Both the position numbers and the translations under genes were made by a program. Shown here in pieces: positions 48,669 through 60,064 of a DNA stretch of 64,000 bases. Origin of the DNA: Blastobasis lacticolella. Its lineage: Eukaryota > Arthropoda > Insecta > Lepidoptera > Blastobasidae. Positions within the stretch are counted from its first letter, which is position 1, and each line of letters starts with the position of its first letter. The stretch spans positions 16,522,501 through 16,586,500 of the forward strand of contig LR990046.1 of NCBI GenBank assembly GCA_905147135.1, in the 5' to 3' direction. The notes below the pieces were generated by a model that was given only the letters and a program-made list of their open reading frames with translations, did no database searches and was not told where the DNA came from.

Positions 48669-51626
48669 CTAAGCGACCACTTCGAGTAGTTTTTCCGTTT
48701 CCTCGTACGATTTACCTTTCAACCAGTTTGTAAGAGTGACCTTACAACTATAAGTATTCATGGGATGAATGCATAGGGTACGATTTATTTTATTATACAG
48801 ATATGTACCAAGGAAACAGAAAAATCGATGTGAATGTTGTGTGCGGAATAATTCATTGCTGCACACAATATCCATTCGTCTATGGCTGGTCTGGGTTTCG
48901 GGATTTAGAGGCACTAGGGAGTGTTTTTTCATTATAATATGCAGAATGAATAATTGACGGACTGATAAAACATCACATTCCGTAAGTAATTGCGTCGTCG
49001 GGAAGCGGAAGGGACGAAAGGAACTCACTTTTAGAATAGCTCTCTGTGCTCTTTCTAAGTCAATCAAAGTCGTTTTATGAATGCCACCCCATGATGTATT
49101 GCAGTAGGTTAATAAGGACTGGCATAATGCAAGATATACGGCTTTTAGTAAATTTTTGCTTGCTGCGTGTCTAAGATTTTTAAACACGTATATTAGTTTC
49201 CTCATCCTTGTAGTCAGCACGTCAATATGCTGTTTAAAATTTAAATGCTGGTCAATAATGATCCCTAAGTATTTTATTGACTTGGTAGAACCAAGTTTGG
49301 GACAACCACAGACATTACCTAAGTTTAGGAAGTCGTTTGGGGTGCAGGAATGAGCTATTATTGAATACAAATTAGGAGGAGGTTGAGTAATAGAACTGTA
49401 AGAGAAAGTCATGTACTGCGTTTTGTCCGTGTTTAAAGTAAGCGCATTTTTATGAATCCATTGTGTTACTGAGAGGAAACCAACTTGCGCCAGTCTGAAC
49501 ACTTCACTCCAGCTATCCGCACTAAAGAGCAAGGCAGTGTCATCTGCGTAAGTAATGATTCTACCATTAGCGAGAGGGATAGTACATAGTTCATTAATGT
49601 AGATCAGGAAGAGAATTGGGCCTAAAATAGATCCTTGAGGAATGCCGTATTCAATAGGGAGTTCGTCGCTAATGATATTGTCAATGCAAACGCGTTGTGT
49701 CCTGTCAGAGAGGTAGTTTTCTATGAGGCGATGAGGGAGGCCTCGTATACCTAGTGTATATAGTTTATCCAGAAGTATAGGGATAGTCACTGTATCGAAG
49801 GCTTTGGCGAGGTCAATAAATACGGCTAAGCACTTTCTGTGAGAGTCGAGTTGTCTAACAAGATAATCAGTCAGGTTATCTACTGCATCGCTAGTGGATC
49901 GTCCAGATCTAAAGCCATACTGCGTCGGTGCTAAAAGTTTATTACTTTCCAGGTACCCTACAAGCCTCTTATAGACAATTCTTTCTAAAATTTTGGATAA
50001 AGATGGAAGTAAGGTAATCGGTCGGTAGTTGTTGACACAATATTTATCGCCATTTTTGTAAATGACGGCCTTTTTTAATACTTTAGGAAATATGCCTGAT
50101 GAAAGGCACATATTAAAGATATGGGTCAGAGGCGCGATTAAGTACTTTTTATGCATTTTAATAAACGAACAAGGAATGTTATCAATGCCACTAGCGCAGT
50201 CATTTCTTAACGTCATTATAATGTTTTCAACTTCGTTTTCGTCCGTCTCAAGTAAGGCAAACGAGTTTAAGTTTGTAAATTGGGTTGAAGACTCAGGTGG
50301 CCTAATTGATTGTGAGTTAGTAACATTCACTTGTTCGGCTAGATGTTTTCCAATACTAGCAAAGAAGCAATTGGCTGAGTTCACATTTTGCACTGCAGAC
50401 GCTGAGTCTGCAATTAGAGCTCGAGCAGATGTTTTTACATTACTCATGTTTGACATGTTTTTGATGACTTGCCATAACCTTTTTTTGTCTTGACCTGCAT
50501 TTGTTATTTGCAATTTGTCGTACTGTCGTTTTAATTTCTTCAATAAATTATTGCAGAAATTTCGATACCTGTAGTAAGTTGTTTTGAGGACCTCGTTATT
50601 CGGTTGCTTTTTCAAATTTTTATGCAGTCGATCACGGTTTTGTATACACCTTAGCAGTCCAGGGGTTAACCAGGGTTTAATTAATTTCCTACGTTTAGGT
50701 AATACAATGATTGTCGTGTGTTTCTCGGTAATATTTTTCAGTGCCGTAATAAGGTAGTCGGTTGCTATGTTGGCGTCGTTTGAGTTATAAATGCAGGCCA
50801 TGTCTAGTTTTTCAAGGTCACTAGCTATTGCTTCATTATTCAGTTTTACACGTGAACAAACCGCGTAAGATCTACTAAGCTTCGTTTGTAAACTAAATAG
50901 CACAGAACAGTGATCTGTAAGGGTACTGTTTATAACCAGGCTTTTTAGGGGAAGAGTAGTTTTGGCTAGTATGTGGTCTAAGCAATTAGGTCCCCTAGTG
51001 GGATGAAGATGGGCGGGGATAAAGCCGTAAAATGCCATTTGGGTCAGATATTCGGCTGTATTTCTGTCTTGATTTCCGATTTTTATGTCGATATTTAAGT
51101 CACCTACAATAAATACATTTCTAAACGTGGACAAGTTACATAATATTGTACATAGGGATGTCAAGAAATTATCTATATTTTTATATGACGGTGAACGATA
51201 AATAGCTACGATAGCAGTGTCACTGCCGATTTTGGCTAATAGACAGTTCGCGTCCGCAATTTGAAGTTCTTCGACCGAGACATTTTTTAAGTCAGCTTTG
51301 ATAAATAATACTACTCCATCGTTTTGTAGCACGTTACTAGAATGACTTATATGAGAGCCATAGCCATCTAAGTGAGGGATGGAGGGGGCTGAGGATAACC
51401 AGCATTCCGTTAACACAAAAATATCGATATCTAAATTAATCTGGCTATGCAAAGCCAATAGTCCATTATAATTACAGTTTATACTACGTATGTTTTGTAC
51501 CAACGCATTTAACTTTTGTCCACTTTTGTTAATGAGAGACGAACACTGATCGGGGTCACATACCAAGGACTCATACTTATATGAGTCATCAATATCTTCT
51601 ACCACGTCTTTTATAATGGTACCCAT
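48669..51626 (-). CDS. LINE ORF2: endonuclease plus reverse transcriptase, intact
   Basis: 985 aa, uninterrupted. The N-terminal apurinic-type endonuclease has QNIRSIN (44-50), LTECWL (72-77), GDLNID (175-180) and the catalytic TDH (237-239). The RT domain carries NNYRPITLLPSLSKILERI (532-550), FIDLAKAFD (603-611), GIPQGSILGP (661-670) and the active-site YADD (693-696). The C-terminal region follows. No stop, frameshift or lost catalytic residue was seen, so the copy is recent or under selection. It makes the nick and cDNA for target-primed reverse transcription. Confidence 0.92.
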   Translation of the reverse strand: MGTIIKDVVEDIDDSYKYESLVCDPDQCSSLINKSGQKLNALVQNIRSINCNYNGLLALHSQINLDIDIFVLTECWLSSAPSIPHLDGYGSHISHSSNVLQNDGVVLFIKADLKNVSVEELQIADANCLLAKIGSDTAIVAIYRSPSYKNIDNFLTSLCTILCNLSTFRNVFIVGDLNIDIKIGNQDRNTAEYLTQMAFYGFIPAHLHPTRGPNCLDHILAKTTLPLKSLVINSTLTDHCSVLFSLQTKLSRSYAVCSRVKLNNEAIASDLEKLDMACIYNSNDANIATDYLITALKNITEKHTTIIVLPKRRKLIKPWLTPGLLRCIQNRDRLHKNLKKQPNNEVLKTTYYRYRNFCNNLLKKLKRQYDKLQITNAGQDKKRLWQVIKNMSNMSNVKTSARALIADSASAVQNVNSANCFFASIGKHLAEQVNVTNSQSIRPPESSTQFTNLNSFALLETDENEVENIIMTLRNDCASGIDNIPCSFIKMHKKYLIAPLTHIFNMCLSSGIFPKVLKKAVIYKNGDKYCVNNYRPITLLPSLSKILERIVYKRLVGYLESNKLLAPTQYGFRSGRSTSDAVDNLTDYLVRQLDSHRKCLAVFIDLAKAFDTVTIPILLDKLYTLGIRGLPHRLIENYLSDRTQRVCIDNIISDELPIEYGIPQGSILGPILFLIYINELCTIPLANGRIITYADDTALLFSADSWSEVFRLAQVGFLSVTQWIHKNALTLNTDKTQYMTFSYSSITQPPPNLYSIIAHSCTPNDFLNLGNVCGCPKLGSTKSIKYLGIIIDQHLNFKQHIDVLTTRMRKLIYVFKNLRHAASKNLLKAVYLALCQSLLTYCNTSWGGIHKTTLIDLERAQRAILKVSSFRPFRFPTTQLLTECDVLSVRQLFILHIIMKKHSLVPLNPETQTSHRRMDIVCSNELFRTQHSHRFFCFLGTYLYNKINRTLCIHPMNTYSCKVTLTNWLKGKSYEETEKLLEVVA

Positions 51627-51664
51627 ACGTTGTGAGCTACTCAGTACCTGTGAGCTGCGGCGCT

Positions 51665-52909
51665 CTAGGCGCCCCCGTAATCAATAAAACTGAGATATCT
51701 AAGTTCAGCGCTCTTTTTTGCAGGGCATGAGACATCTCCAGTCTTGTGGCTTGCTGGTTTTTTATATCGTAAACAGGTAGCGCATTTAGCAGCTTCGGCA
51801 GCCTTGGGACATTCTTTTAAGGAGTGACCTGAATTCCCGCAATGTCCACAGGTAGGGCTCGTCTCTCGGCAGTATTTAGCAGAATGACCATATTGCTGGC
51901 AGTTGTAACACCTCGTCAAGAGTGTGTAGTCACGGACGGGACAAGATGACCAATTGATAAAAACTCGGTTGTGCTCCATAATCATTTTTCTGAGGTCTGG
52001 AGTAAGTTCTAGAACAAAATTGCAATTGGGCGCATCCTTATTTCCTGATTTATGGCTTAATTTGATTGAGCTATAGAATAAATCTTTATCAAAGCTCGGA
52101 TGTCTGTCCATGATGTTCTGCTCAAACAAATACTGGAAGACCTCCTTATCCGTTAAATTTGTGGGTACACCGAGTAAAATTATTCTGGGTCTCTTTTTAG
52201 ACGTCTCCTCCAACTTAAGTCCTGAAGTGATTAAGGTCTGTGATTTTTTCAGTTTTTCCAGATCCTCTTTTCTATCCGTGCTGATGATTACACCTCAATT
52301 TTTGGTCTTCCTCAAACCACGAACGTGAAGTTTAAGTTCATCGGGCTTGACCAAGTTTTGCACAAGCTTTTTAGTATCGTCGCTGGATGTTTCTTTATTC
52401 ACTGGGTATATCGCAATGCTGCTTGTGCTAGTCGGACGAACAGCAGAGTTACTACTCGTCCTAACCATATCAGCGAAGGATGGTTTCGACGGTGCTTTCG
52501 GTGCTGATACTAAACTTAGTTTAAGGTCGTAAATTAGCTCATTGGTGTCTCTTTGCTCACTCAGGCTTTTAATAGATGCTAGGCCTGAAATATACTTCTG
52601 TTTCAGGGCTTGATATCGAACTGCCAACTGAGAAACTCCGCCCATAACGTTTCTGCTGATAGAGCTTATTTTTAATTTTTGTTCTGAATTAAGCTTACCC
52701 TCGCTGGATATCACACAGATCTCGTTGAGGCACTGTTCTATCGAAGATAGCCAGCTAGATATCTCGGCGGTGGAGACAGCTTCGCTGGCCGGGGTCGAGC
52801 GCGCAGCAGGAGGCTCCGAAACAGTCGGGCCAGAGTCCGCTTGATGCCGTTCAGGTGGAGGGCTACGTAGAACCCTCATACTCCTATTAAATGGACTATC
52901 CATTTTCAA
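51665..52909 (-). pseudogene. LINE ORF1 (gag-like, zinc knuckles) with one nonsense codon
   Basis: 415 codons in one frame, interrupted only by TGA at 52297-52295 (codon 205). The N-terminal part has a Ser/Pro-rich start and a predicted coiled region (residues about 45-120). After the stop comes an RRM-like gag segment (PRIILLGVPTNLTDKEV). Zinc knuckles follow: C-X2-C-X4-H-X4-C at about 334-347 and 354-367, and a variant C-X2-C-X8-H-X6-C at 376-395. The protein normally coats element RNA. The stop should truncate it before the knuckles unless read through. Confidence 0.85.
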
Positions 52910-53089
52910 CTCAACAGAGTTACAAACATATGTTGCATAGTTTGTTCAGTATGTTCTACACTCCACTTGTTCACTTGTTTGCAAACGTGCTGACACAGGT
53001 TGGCCCCGATTTACACTTTTATTGTTAAATAATATTATAATAATACCGATGATTCAGACGAGACGACTGTCAGCGTCCGTATCGTTCGA

Positions 53090-53240
53090 ATGAACGATTT
53101 ATTTATGAATTATTGGGCTACGAAGTTCTGTAAGGTAGAGGTACTTCCTCAGTCGGGAATTCGAACGGGGGAAAAGTCGGGGATTCAGCTTGAATTCGAA
53201 TGGGATAGATACCCCCTATGCCCTGTACCTGTACCTGTCT
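53090..53240 (-). mobile_element. Family F, 5' half (right flank of the LINE)
   Basis: Reverse of the F start: GTACTTCCTCAGTCGGGAATTCG and GGGATAGATACCCCCTATGCCC match 7575-7650. It shares orientation with the 48110-48265 half. Confidence 0.65.
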
Positions 53241-53687
53241 ATCTCTTTTCTTATCTGGATCTGTTCCCGAAAGAGAATGGACTATGGTAAGCATGATACA
53301 CCATCATCTGTATCATCAAGCCCTTACCACGAAGCAAGATAGCGGACAAATACCTGTCTATACCCACATCATCTATATCCAAAAAATCTCAGCGTCCCTT
53401 TTTTCCGAGCGCGATCGAGCACCTCCTTGGCCCGAATGTTGCTGACCTAATGGCTCGCAATTTAGGTGTTTTTCATTGGCACGTGCAGGTGGATGCGCGA
53501 CGCTTAGGGCGTGAGTCGAGTACATTAACATTTCGTTGACCCTGAAGCGAACACGTGTCGGTTCTGCTTTTGTGTACGCTAGTATAGTCCGTCAAGACGT
53601 AGGAGCGGATTAGGTATGGCCCTGGAGAGTTACTTGAGCAATAAAATTGATTTCTTTAAACTGTGCTAGGCAAATCGACGGCGACAG

Positions 53688-53875
53688 CCCGAGTGCTTCA
53701 GTTGGTTAAGATACCGGTCTGTCATGCAGAGGTCCGGGGTTCGATTACTGGCCAAGCAGAAATTGAAATGATGAATTTAAATTTCTGTCACGGGTCTGTA
53801 TTTAATAATATATAGGTAATTTACTTTGGTGCTAGATGGCGCTGGGTGAACTGTCAAGCATATTTATTATTATTT
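53688..53875 (+). mobile_element. SINE family D, complete copy with tRNA-Asp-like head
   Basis: The head GCCCGAGTGCTTCAGTTGG leads to a GGTCTGTCATGC anticodon-arm-like segment and B box GGGGTTCGATTAC. An AT-rich body follows, then GGTGCTAGATGGCGCTGGGTG and a TTATTATT tail. The GTC at the anticodon position points to tRNA-Asp. The degraded acceptor stem argues against a working tRNA gene. Confidence 0.7.
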
Positions 53876-54302
53876 ATTGTGTACGCTAGTACTTCGTCAA
53901 TACGTAAGAGCAGACTTGTTTGACCCTGGAGAGGGCTTTAGCCACAAAATAGACAGCTATGACGTTCTTTAACCTATACTTAGCCGAATCGAATAAATAT
54001 TAAATTTAAAAACAAATTACATTTACAACTATGGTTGTCCGAAGACAATGATGACACGTCTCAAAATAGAAATACTCGTTCCGCCAACCAGAAATACGTA
54101 CGTAAAAACAAACAATAACAACCCTTATTTACGTAACGAAAAAATCGAATACCGAGTATAGAGCCTACTTACTTACGTACGTGGGGCACGAGGCAGTATG
54201 CTAAGGGGCAATAGGGCCAGTAGGTAGTGGGGTTAGAAGCAGGGCAACCTGGGGTGCAAATAAGTAGCTCTACCATTCTGGTTTTAAATTTCGTGTAACT
54301 AT

Positions 54303-54458
54303 TATCTTACGATGTTTTCCTTTGCCGCAAGAGGATCGGTGAGAGCTCAACTAATGTACATAAGTCAGAAAAAGTTATAGGTGGCTGCACTGAGGATCGA
54401 ACGGAGTATCTCTCGCTTACGGGTCGGACCCGTTGGTCATTAGACAATTGACGCTCTC
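54303..54458 (-). mobile_element. SINE family B head half
   Basis: TACGATGTTTTCCTTTGCCG to the reversed head (GAGTATCTCTCGCTTACGGG). The tail half is missing. Confidence 0.6.
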
Positions 54459-54459
54459 A

Positions 54460-55620
54460 AGGACGGGCACAGACCGGCTCTGTCTGGTATTGTCGGACAC
54501 GGTGTGGCCGTTGTCGGCGTGGGGTGGATGTGCTCCGGTCCTGGGGCGGCCAACATGTCACTGTGTGTTTATGTCCTACTTTACTACCCCGTCCTCTTTG
54601 ACGATTAAAATATATGTGTAATGTCGTACTCAATAAAGAAATTTTTACTTTTAACTTTTGAGTACCTTTAGAAATAAGCCAGATATCGTTTGAAACGTTT
54701 GTAATTCCTTATTAAACAGAGAAGGTGAAACATGCTCGTGACGTCATTTCTAAGAATCGCCTTTTAAAATAAACGTAAACTCCGTTTTGAGACATCGTAA
54801 AACATTTCTGTTCTTAAATATCCATGACAAACTCATTAACAGTCATCATCCCTATTAGAAATTTCCCCGAAAACGAACCGATAACGCTACAAGTTTTACG
54901 AATAAAGAACGAACACGATACGTAAACTACGAGGTACGTAGTCACCGCCCTGGCTGGGCCCGGTCGCCGGAAATTGGCCGCCGGCAACCCGCCTTTGTCG
55001 ACCGCGCACCCTGCATTAGCCGGTGTTCTCTTGCTACATACGAGTACACACTGCATACCGTGAGAACCAGCACAAAGGCGAAGAAGATACGAAGATTACA
55101 CGACGACCAGAAGGCGAATACGATACGAAGATTATGAGGACGAGGTTTGCAATCCGAATGGAACACGCACGCCCAAAGAGCCACCGGCAAGCTTGCGCAT
55201 CATCCGTGATTAGGTCTGACGCGGTCTTTTTGACCGAGAGGTCGATAGGACCCTGGGTGGAGGAGGGTAGGAACCTAATGAAACATCCTACTGATGTGAT
55301 CGACCGAAGCTTAGACTTCGGCCACCTTAGGCCAAGAAACTAGCTTCGGCGAAACATTCGGCTTCGGCCCGAAACCCGACCGAAACAGAAGGTTTCGCCG
55401 AAAGTGATTTTTATTATTTTTGACACATAAATTGCAAGGTAATTTTTTTGTCATCTCAAACTCAACTTCTAAAGATGATGAAAGATGAAATTTCTATATA
55501 ATACAGTCAATATAGATCTTCAATATTAATGTTTTTATATTCTTTATAATATTAATTGTGGCTTGTAGTCAATCTTTAACAAAGTTCTTTCAGCTTTTAA
55601 GCCTTCGACTTCGGCTTCTA
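54460..55620. other. Non-coding stretch with a TTCGGC-rich patch
   Basis: 55305-55410 holds repeated TTCGGC/CGAAAC motifs. 55075-55140 has a short near-duplication of CGAAGATTA and ATACGAAGATTA around an ACGACCAGAAGGCG core. A retroposon-like end, GTACTCAATAAAGAAA, is at 54626. No gene. Confidence 0.4.
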
Positions 55621-55624
55621 TTTC

Positions 55625-55790
55625 ACTAGTAATATTATAAAAGTTTGTAAATGTTTGTTACTTCAACTACTGAACGGATTTTAATGTTTAGCAGCAATGT
55701 AGGTTATTGCCCAGAATCTCGCATAGACTGTAACTTATCCTGAAATTAAATGTCTAGAACGTTATAAGCAAGCGTCGCGGCCGGAACCTA
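55625..55790. repeat. Dispersed lepidopteran repeat
   Basis: CACTAGTAATATTATAAAAG, then TACTGAACGGATTTTAATG, a common lepidopteran repeat type; a short relative is at 33895-33960. Confidence 0.4.
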
Positions 55791-56164
55791 GTTTCAACTA
55801 AAACTTTTACAACTTCTTATTAAAACAACAGAAAGCCTGAGCTTGAACCAAATAACTGCAATTACTCCACAATAAAAACAATAACTACCCGCCACCATTG
55901 CTAACCGCCAATTTACTTCATAATGGAACTGGCGTGACTTCTAACTACTTAAATTGTTCACCCAGCAATTTAAAAAAACAATTTTAAACATCATTTTTCG
56001 ATAAATTAACACCTTGAACCTATTATTAATATGACAATCGAAACATAATATCAACTTAAGGTTCACAAACAATTCATAAGTTATAATTGCTTAATTGGTA
56101 ACCGATAATAAAACTTTTTTTGTTAAGTAGAGTCATCAGCCGGCCTGTTTTATATTATTCACTA

Positions 56165-56242
56165 GGTACTGTCAGCTGCAGAGAGATCTGACCCCCTAAT
56201 ATATGCTATCCATTAACCCTGCAGCTGATAGTAGGTACCAAC
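56165..56242. repeat. Small inverted repeat, possible MITE
   Basis: GTACTGTCAGCTGCAG at the left and CTGCAGCTGATAGTAGGTAC at the right are near-complements around about 40 bp. No duplication of the target was established. Confidence 0.4.
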
Positions 56243-56249
56243 TATTTAC

Positions 56250-57735
56250 ATTTGGGTCTCAATTAAATCAATCAAATGTCATTCGTTTCATTCGGTACAA
56301 TTGTATTATATTCGTGTCGGATGCGTTGTGTTTTGTTCTTATTCGAAATGGAATCGTGTCATCTCTGTTGCATTAAATTGGACATGACAATGTGCCATCC
56401 TCGCCGGCAGCCGTTGGCAGATAATTGCTGTTCCTGATAATGAGAACACTGGCAGAGAATTGCTGTTACAGATGAGAACATTGTGAAATGCACTCCTTTG
56501 CAAAAAACGGGTATTTGACAATTTTCATACAAGTTTTCGATTTCATACACCTTTTAACGTTCTCCAAACTGTGTCGAAAAGTAGTCGTTTTTTTTTTGCA
56601 ACAGGGTTTATTGCAAATTGTGTTATTCTGCCTTACGCTTCTGACGCTGTATGGATCTTTCGTTATTAAATGCTATGAAACGGCGCATTCGCAAGATTTA
56701 AACGCTTCATGTGAAACACCGTTTGTCGCATTGTATTGCACCTGAAACCTACTACTTACATAAAGACAATGTATATACGTCTTTCTGTCCATCTGCCTTG
56801 TGAGCCCGTGTGGGTTGCATCGCGCATGGCCCCGAGCCAAAACATACACTGACCCCGTTCTAGCATTTAGTCTATTTGAGTGGAAAATCGGAACGTACAG
56901 GCTACACGTCAAGTCTTCCGCAAACGGTTCGACTTCCCGTAGACCTACTGTAGGTGAGAAAGAAATCACTCGTGTAGAATTCTAGTTACCGACTGTATAA
57001 ACCGGTTTCAACTGCCTTTTGTGCCGCAGTTATCTTTCTTGTGTGGCGTATTTTGGCGGAAGTCGTGTCGATGGCCAACGCATTATGCTTTCCTTTGAAC
57101 TACTGTACTTTTATTTGTTGACAATGTGCAGTGATAATAGTAATTTAACGGTACCAGCAATAAGTAATAATAGATAGCGCAATTCAATGCTTATATGGTG
57201 AAAATATCCCTTTTCATTTGTCGTCAGTTTTGCCTCTTTAACAAGATATAATTTTATCAAAAGGGCAGCTATCATAATAAAATTATATGCACCAGGTAGA
57301 CTTGCCTGATTATAACCATAAAGCTCTATCGCAATCTGATTGGCCATTTCCAAGAAATTAAAAAATTTGCCAGTAAATTATTTTTTTTGTATTTACAAAT
57401 TTACGTCGTTTTCGCCATACGAACCTAAATATAAAAAATTTGGGTAAGAACCTAAATATAAAAAATAATTCCAGACCACACCACCTGTTACCCGTCTGGT
57501 GATTCTCACAGCGTCAGCCGAAAGACCGGTCGGCAATAATCGCGGCAGTCATAAAAACAATTGGCAGCAATCCCGAGTCCCCTGCGCCGGCGCATCCGAT
57601 TGACGCTGACATCTTTATCTGTTCGCCGTATCGAGGATTACGGGTACCTGGGTACAGTCGACGACAACACTACAAGTTGTTAAATTTAGATGTTTTACTA
57701 AATGACTTTTTTGCATTATTAGCTGATTAACATCT
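56250..57735. other. Non-coding stretch, nothing firm
   Basis: One short tandem (GAACCTAAATATAAAAAAT twice, 57421-57466). Open frames here lack exon-like features. Confidence 0.35.
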
Positions 57736-57739
57736 GCCA

Positions 57740-57950
57740 CGCAAAGAGGTCCCGGGTGCAATTCCCGGCCAGGCAGAAATTAAAGTGATTAATTATAATT
57801 TCCGTTGCGGGCCATATGCCATATGTGTAATAAGTATGTATTTAAAAAATATATAAGTCGTTTATCAGTTTTACGCACCCATAACACAATCTTTGCTTAC
57901 TTTGCGGCTAGATAGTGCTGTGTTAATTGTCCAAGAATATTTATTATTAT
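57740..57950 (+). mobile_element. SINE family D
   Basis: Partial head (CCCGGGTGCAATTCCCGGCC), then the body and TTTGCGGCTAGATAGTGCTG end. The A-box side is missing. Confidence 0.6.
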
Positions 57951-58309
57951 GTATTATTTAAATACCTCACAGGTAGCTGCCGTTAAAGATGAAGCCTGCG
58001 GGGTATAATTTTTTATTATGAATAGACTTGCATTTGACCTCAACTCACCTGATGGAAAGCAACGATGAGGTCAAAGATGTTGCTTGCCTACCAAATAGGT
58101 ACCTTTAACTATCCTTACATCTCAAAATCCTTTTAATTTAATATTGCGCAACCTGTATCTGCGTTTTTTAAATATGCTTGCAAATTCACACAGGGCCGTC
58201 TAGTAACATGTAAGTAATCAAAATTAAAATGCTAATTAAATAATTAGCCATAGTTACTGTACCGATGTTCTTTAGGACATGGAAGAGAAAGTTAAATGTC
58301 AGGAAAACT

Positions 58310-58610
58310 ATCATCTTGGCATTAATGCCACGGTTGTGCTCTCGCACACGAGGGCCACTCTGGGTTCACTCTGACCATGATCCAGGATTTGGCTGATCAG
58401 ATCCATACAGTAGAGCGACTGCCATCTGACCTCCGTGACCCTGCTACAAAGGGAGCCTGACCAGATTGAATCATGGTTACACAGTCAGTCGCCAGAATGT
58501 ACAGGTTTCATCACGATGTTTTCCCGCACCGTAAGAGCATCGATTTGTGTTCAACTAATGTATATAATTCAGAAAAGAGTCATTGGTACATGACGGCAGT
58601 AGGATTCGAT
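58310..58610 (-). mobile_element. SINE family B, head truncated
   Basis: CATCTTGGCATTAATGCCACG through GTCATTGGTACATGACGGC. The body is well preserved. Confidence 0.7.
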
Positions 58611-58783
58611 GTATGCAAAACATTTTAACGAATTGTTTTGCCGCCTGTACACGGCAATTGGGGCAATGCGCAGTTCGTGCAATTGATACAGACGCAGCTT
58701 CTGCGCACAAATACCGTTATGAATTTGTTTTGATAGGTCTGTAGTGCCATAACGTAATTCTATCAGCATCAGCTCGGGATTTG

Positions 58784-58872
58784 TACGTCACTGTAGGTTT
58801 TTTTGTACCTACGCTCGAGTTCGGTACGTCACTGCTTTTTTATACACCTACTACGTCACTGCTTTTTTATAA
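58784..58872 (+). repeat. Short imperfect tandem repeat
   Basis: Three partial units of GTACGTCACTG followed by a T-run; the last two share TACGTCACTGCTTTTTTAT. It adjoins the family E copy. Confidence 0.6.
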
Positions 58873-58874
58873 TA

Positions 58875-59075
58875 AACGAGTAGACAGCCCCACCGGATGG
58901 TAAGTGGTAACTATCGCCCATACGATCTACAATTCATGCATTTAGGTTGTAGGCAACAAAAATGCAGAACCGCAGGTGCGTTGTCACTGTAAGGACTAAG
59001 CTGAAATGCCTCATGCCTACATAATCATTCAAACCGGAACCCAACACAAAAATTGTTGCTTGGCGGCAGAAATAG
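58875..59075 (+). mobile_element. Family E, longest copy
   Basis: AGTAGACAGCCCCACCGGATGG to CATTCAAACCGGAACCCAACAC, matching 541-735 and 5260-5380 in reverse. Ends in an A-rich run. Confidence 0.65.
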
Positions 59076-59227
59076 AGAAGGCTGTGTACTCACCCAGTCA
59101 GACTCCTCAGGGCTTTCGTTTCATTATCTGTCACCGACAGTACCACCAATAGTATAGAATAGTAAGGATACAATTCAATGATTTTTTAATGTAAAATCAT
59201 TGGTACCAGTAGATCATCGACGACAGT

Positions 59228-59430
59228 AGATTTTGACGACCTGAGTGGTTCAGTTGGTTAACAAAGTTCAATTCCCGACCGAGCAGAAATTGAAATGATC
59301 AATTTTAATTTCTGTTATGGTGTATATGTTTAATAAGTGTATCTTGTGTTTCTCAGTTATCTAACACCCATAACACAACTTTTTCTTACTTTGGGACTAG
59401 ATGGCGCTGTATGAATTTGTCCAAGCGTAT
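59228..59430 (+). mobile_element. SINE family D with a deletion in the head
   Basis: CGACCTGAGTGGTTCAGTTGG joins GTTCAATTCCCGACC, skipping the anticodon-arm segment seen at 53688. The 3' end GGGACTAGATGGCGCTGT is intact. Confidence 0.65.
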
Positions 59431-59789
59431 TTTTTATCGAGCTAAAACGCATATGTCTATACAAGAGTAGTCCCTACCTCACAGCCTTCCAAGCCTCCTA
59501 ATCCAACGTGAACCAAGGTAGGTAAGACGCCATTAATTTACATTAGCTCTGTGGGCCAAGGCCGGAGTTATCGGCAGTTCCGATCTAGCAAAATTAATAG
59601 GATCAACTTGCGATTAAGCGTTGTAAACGCACGGGAGCGTATTGTCGGCGTGGCCGTGATCGTCCTCTACCTAATGTGGGGCATCCTACATGTAAGGAAG
59701 TATACTTAGCGTTCCTATCTGTATCTCTTAGGCCCATTTGTGCCAAGCTGGATATCATGGTTGATTCAGAGGTAATTTCTACTTTGGCG

Positions 59790-59860
59790 TTAATGGTTTG
59801 TCCATAGGCGGCGGTGACCACTTTCCATCAGGTGTCCCGCATACCTGTTTATCTGCAGAA
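59790..59860 (+). mobile_element. Family F, 3' end
   Basis: CATAGGCGGCGGTGACCACTTTCCATCAGG and CCGCATACCTGTTTATC match the last part of the F unit. Confidence 0.5.
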
Positions 59861-60064
59861 ATACTTTAAAAAATACTAATTATATCTTTAATCGTTTATC
59901 AACTGACTCCGAGTAAGTAATGTCAAAAACGATATGTTTTTCAAATCTGACGTATAGGAAGAGACTACAAATCACTGTGGAGCGAGTGAGAGCAGTACAC
60001 TTAAATCATTGACCATTCGGTTGTAACTTGGGTTCGTTGACTCTAAGTTACTTTCTACTGGTAC

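Larger units (their letters stand above)
48290..53030 (-). mobile_element. Nearly full-length non-LTR retrotransposon (CR1/Jockey group)
   Basis: A 4.7-kb LINE on the minus strand. It has a 5' UTR of about 120 bp, ORF1 at 52909-51665 with one in-frame stop, ORF2 at 51626-48669, a 3' UTR of about 340 bp and a TTTA-repeat tail (about 48327-48300). ORF1 and ORF2 are 38 bases apart in different frames. Edges are approximate because no target-site duplication was pinned down. Clade is uncertain; a Daphne- or Jockey-like element is my best guess. Confidence 0.85.

Noticed and set aside
50062..50493. A 143-codon plus-strand frame
   Set aside because: It is antisense to the intact LINE ORF2 and has no recognisable domain.
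53688..53760. A functional tRNA-Asp gene
   Set aside because: The acceptor and T-arm are degraded and the SINE D body follows, so it is a SINE head.
55023..55343. A 106-codon frame with many charged residues
   Set aside because: Low-complexity local repeats explain the composition; no start context, splice signals or family pattern were found.
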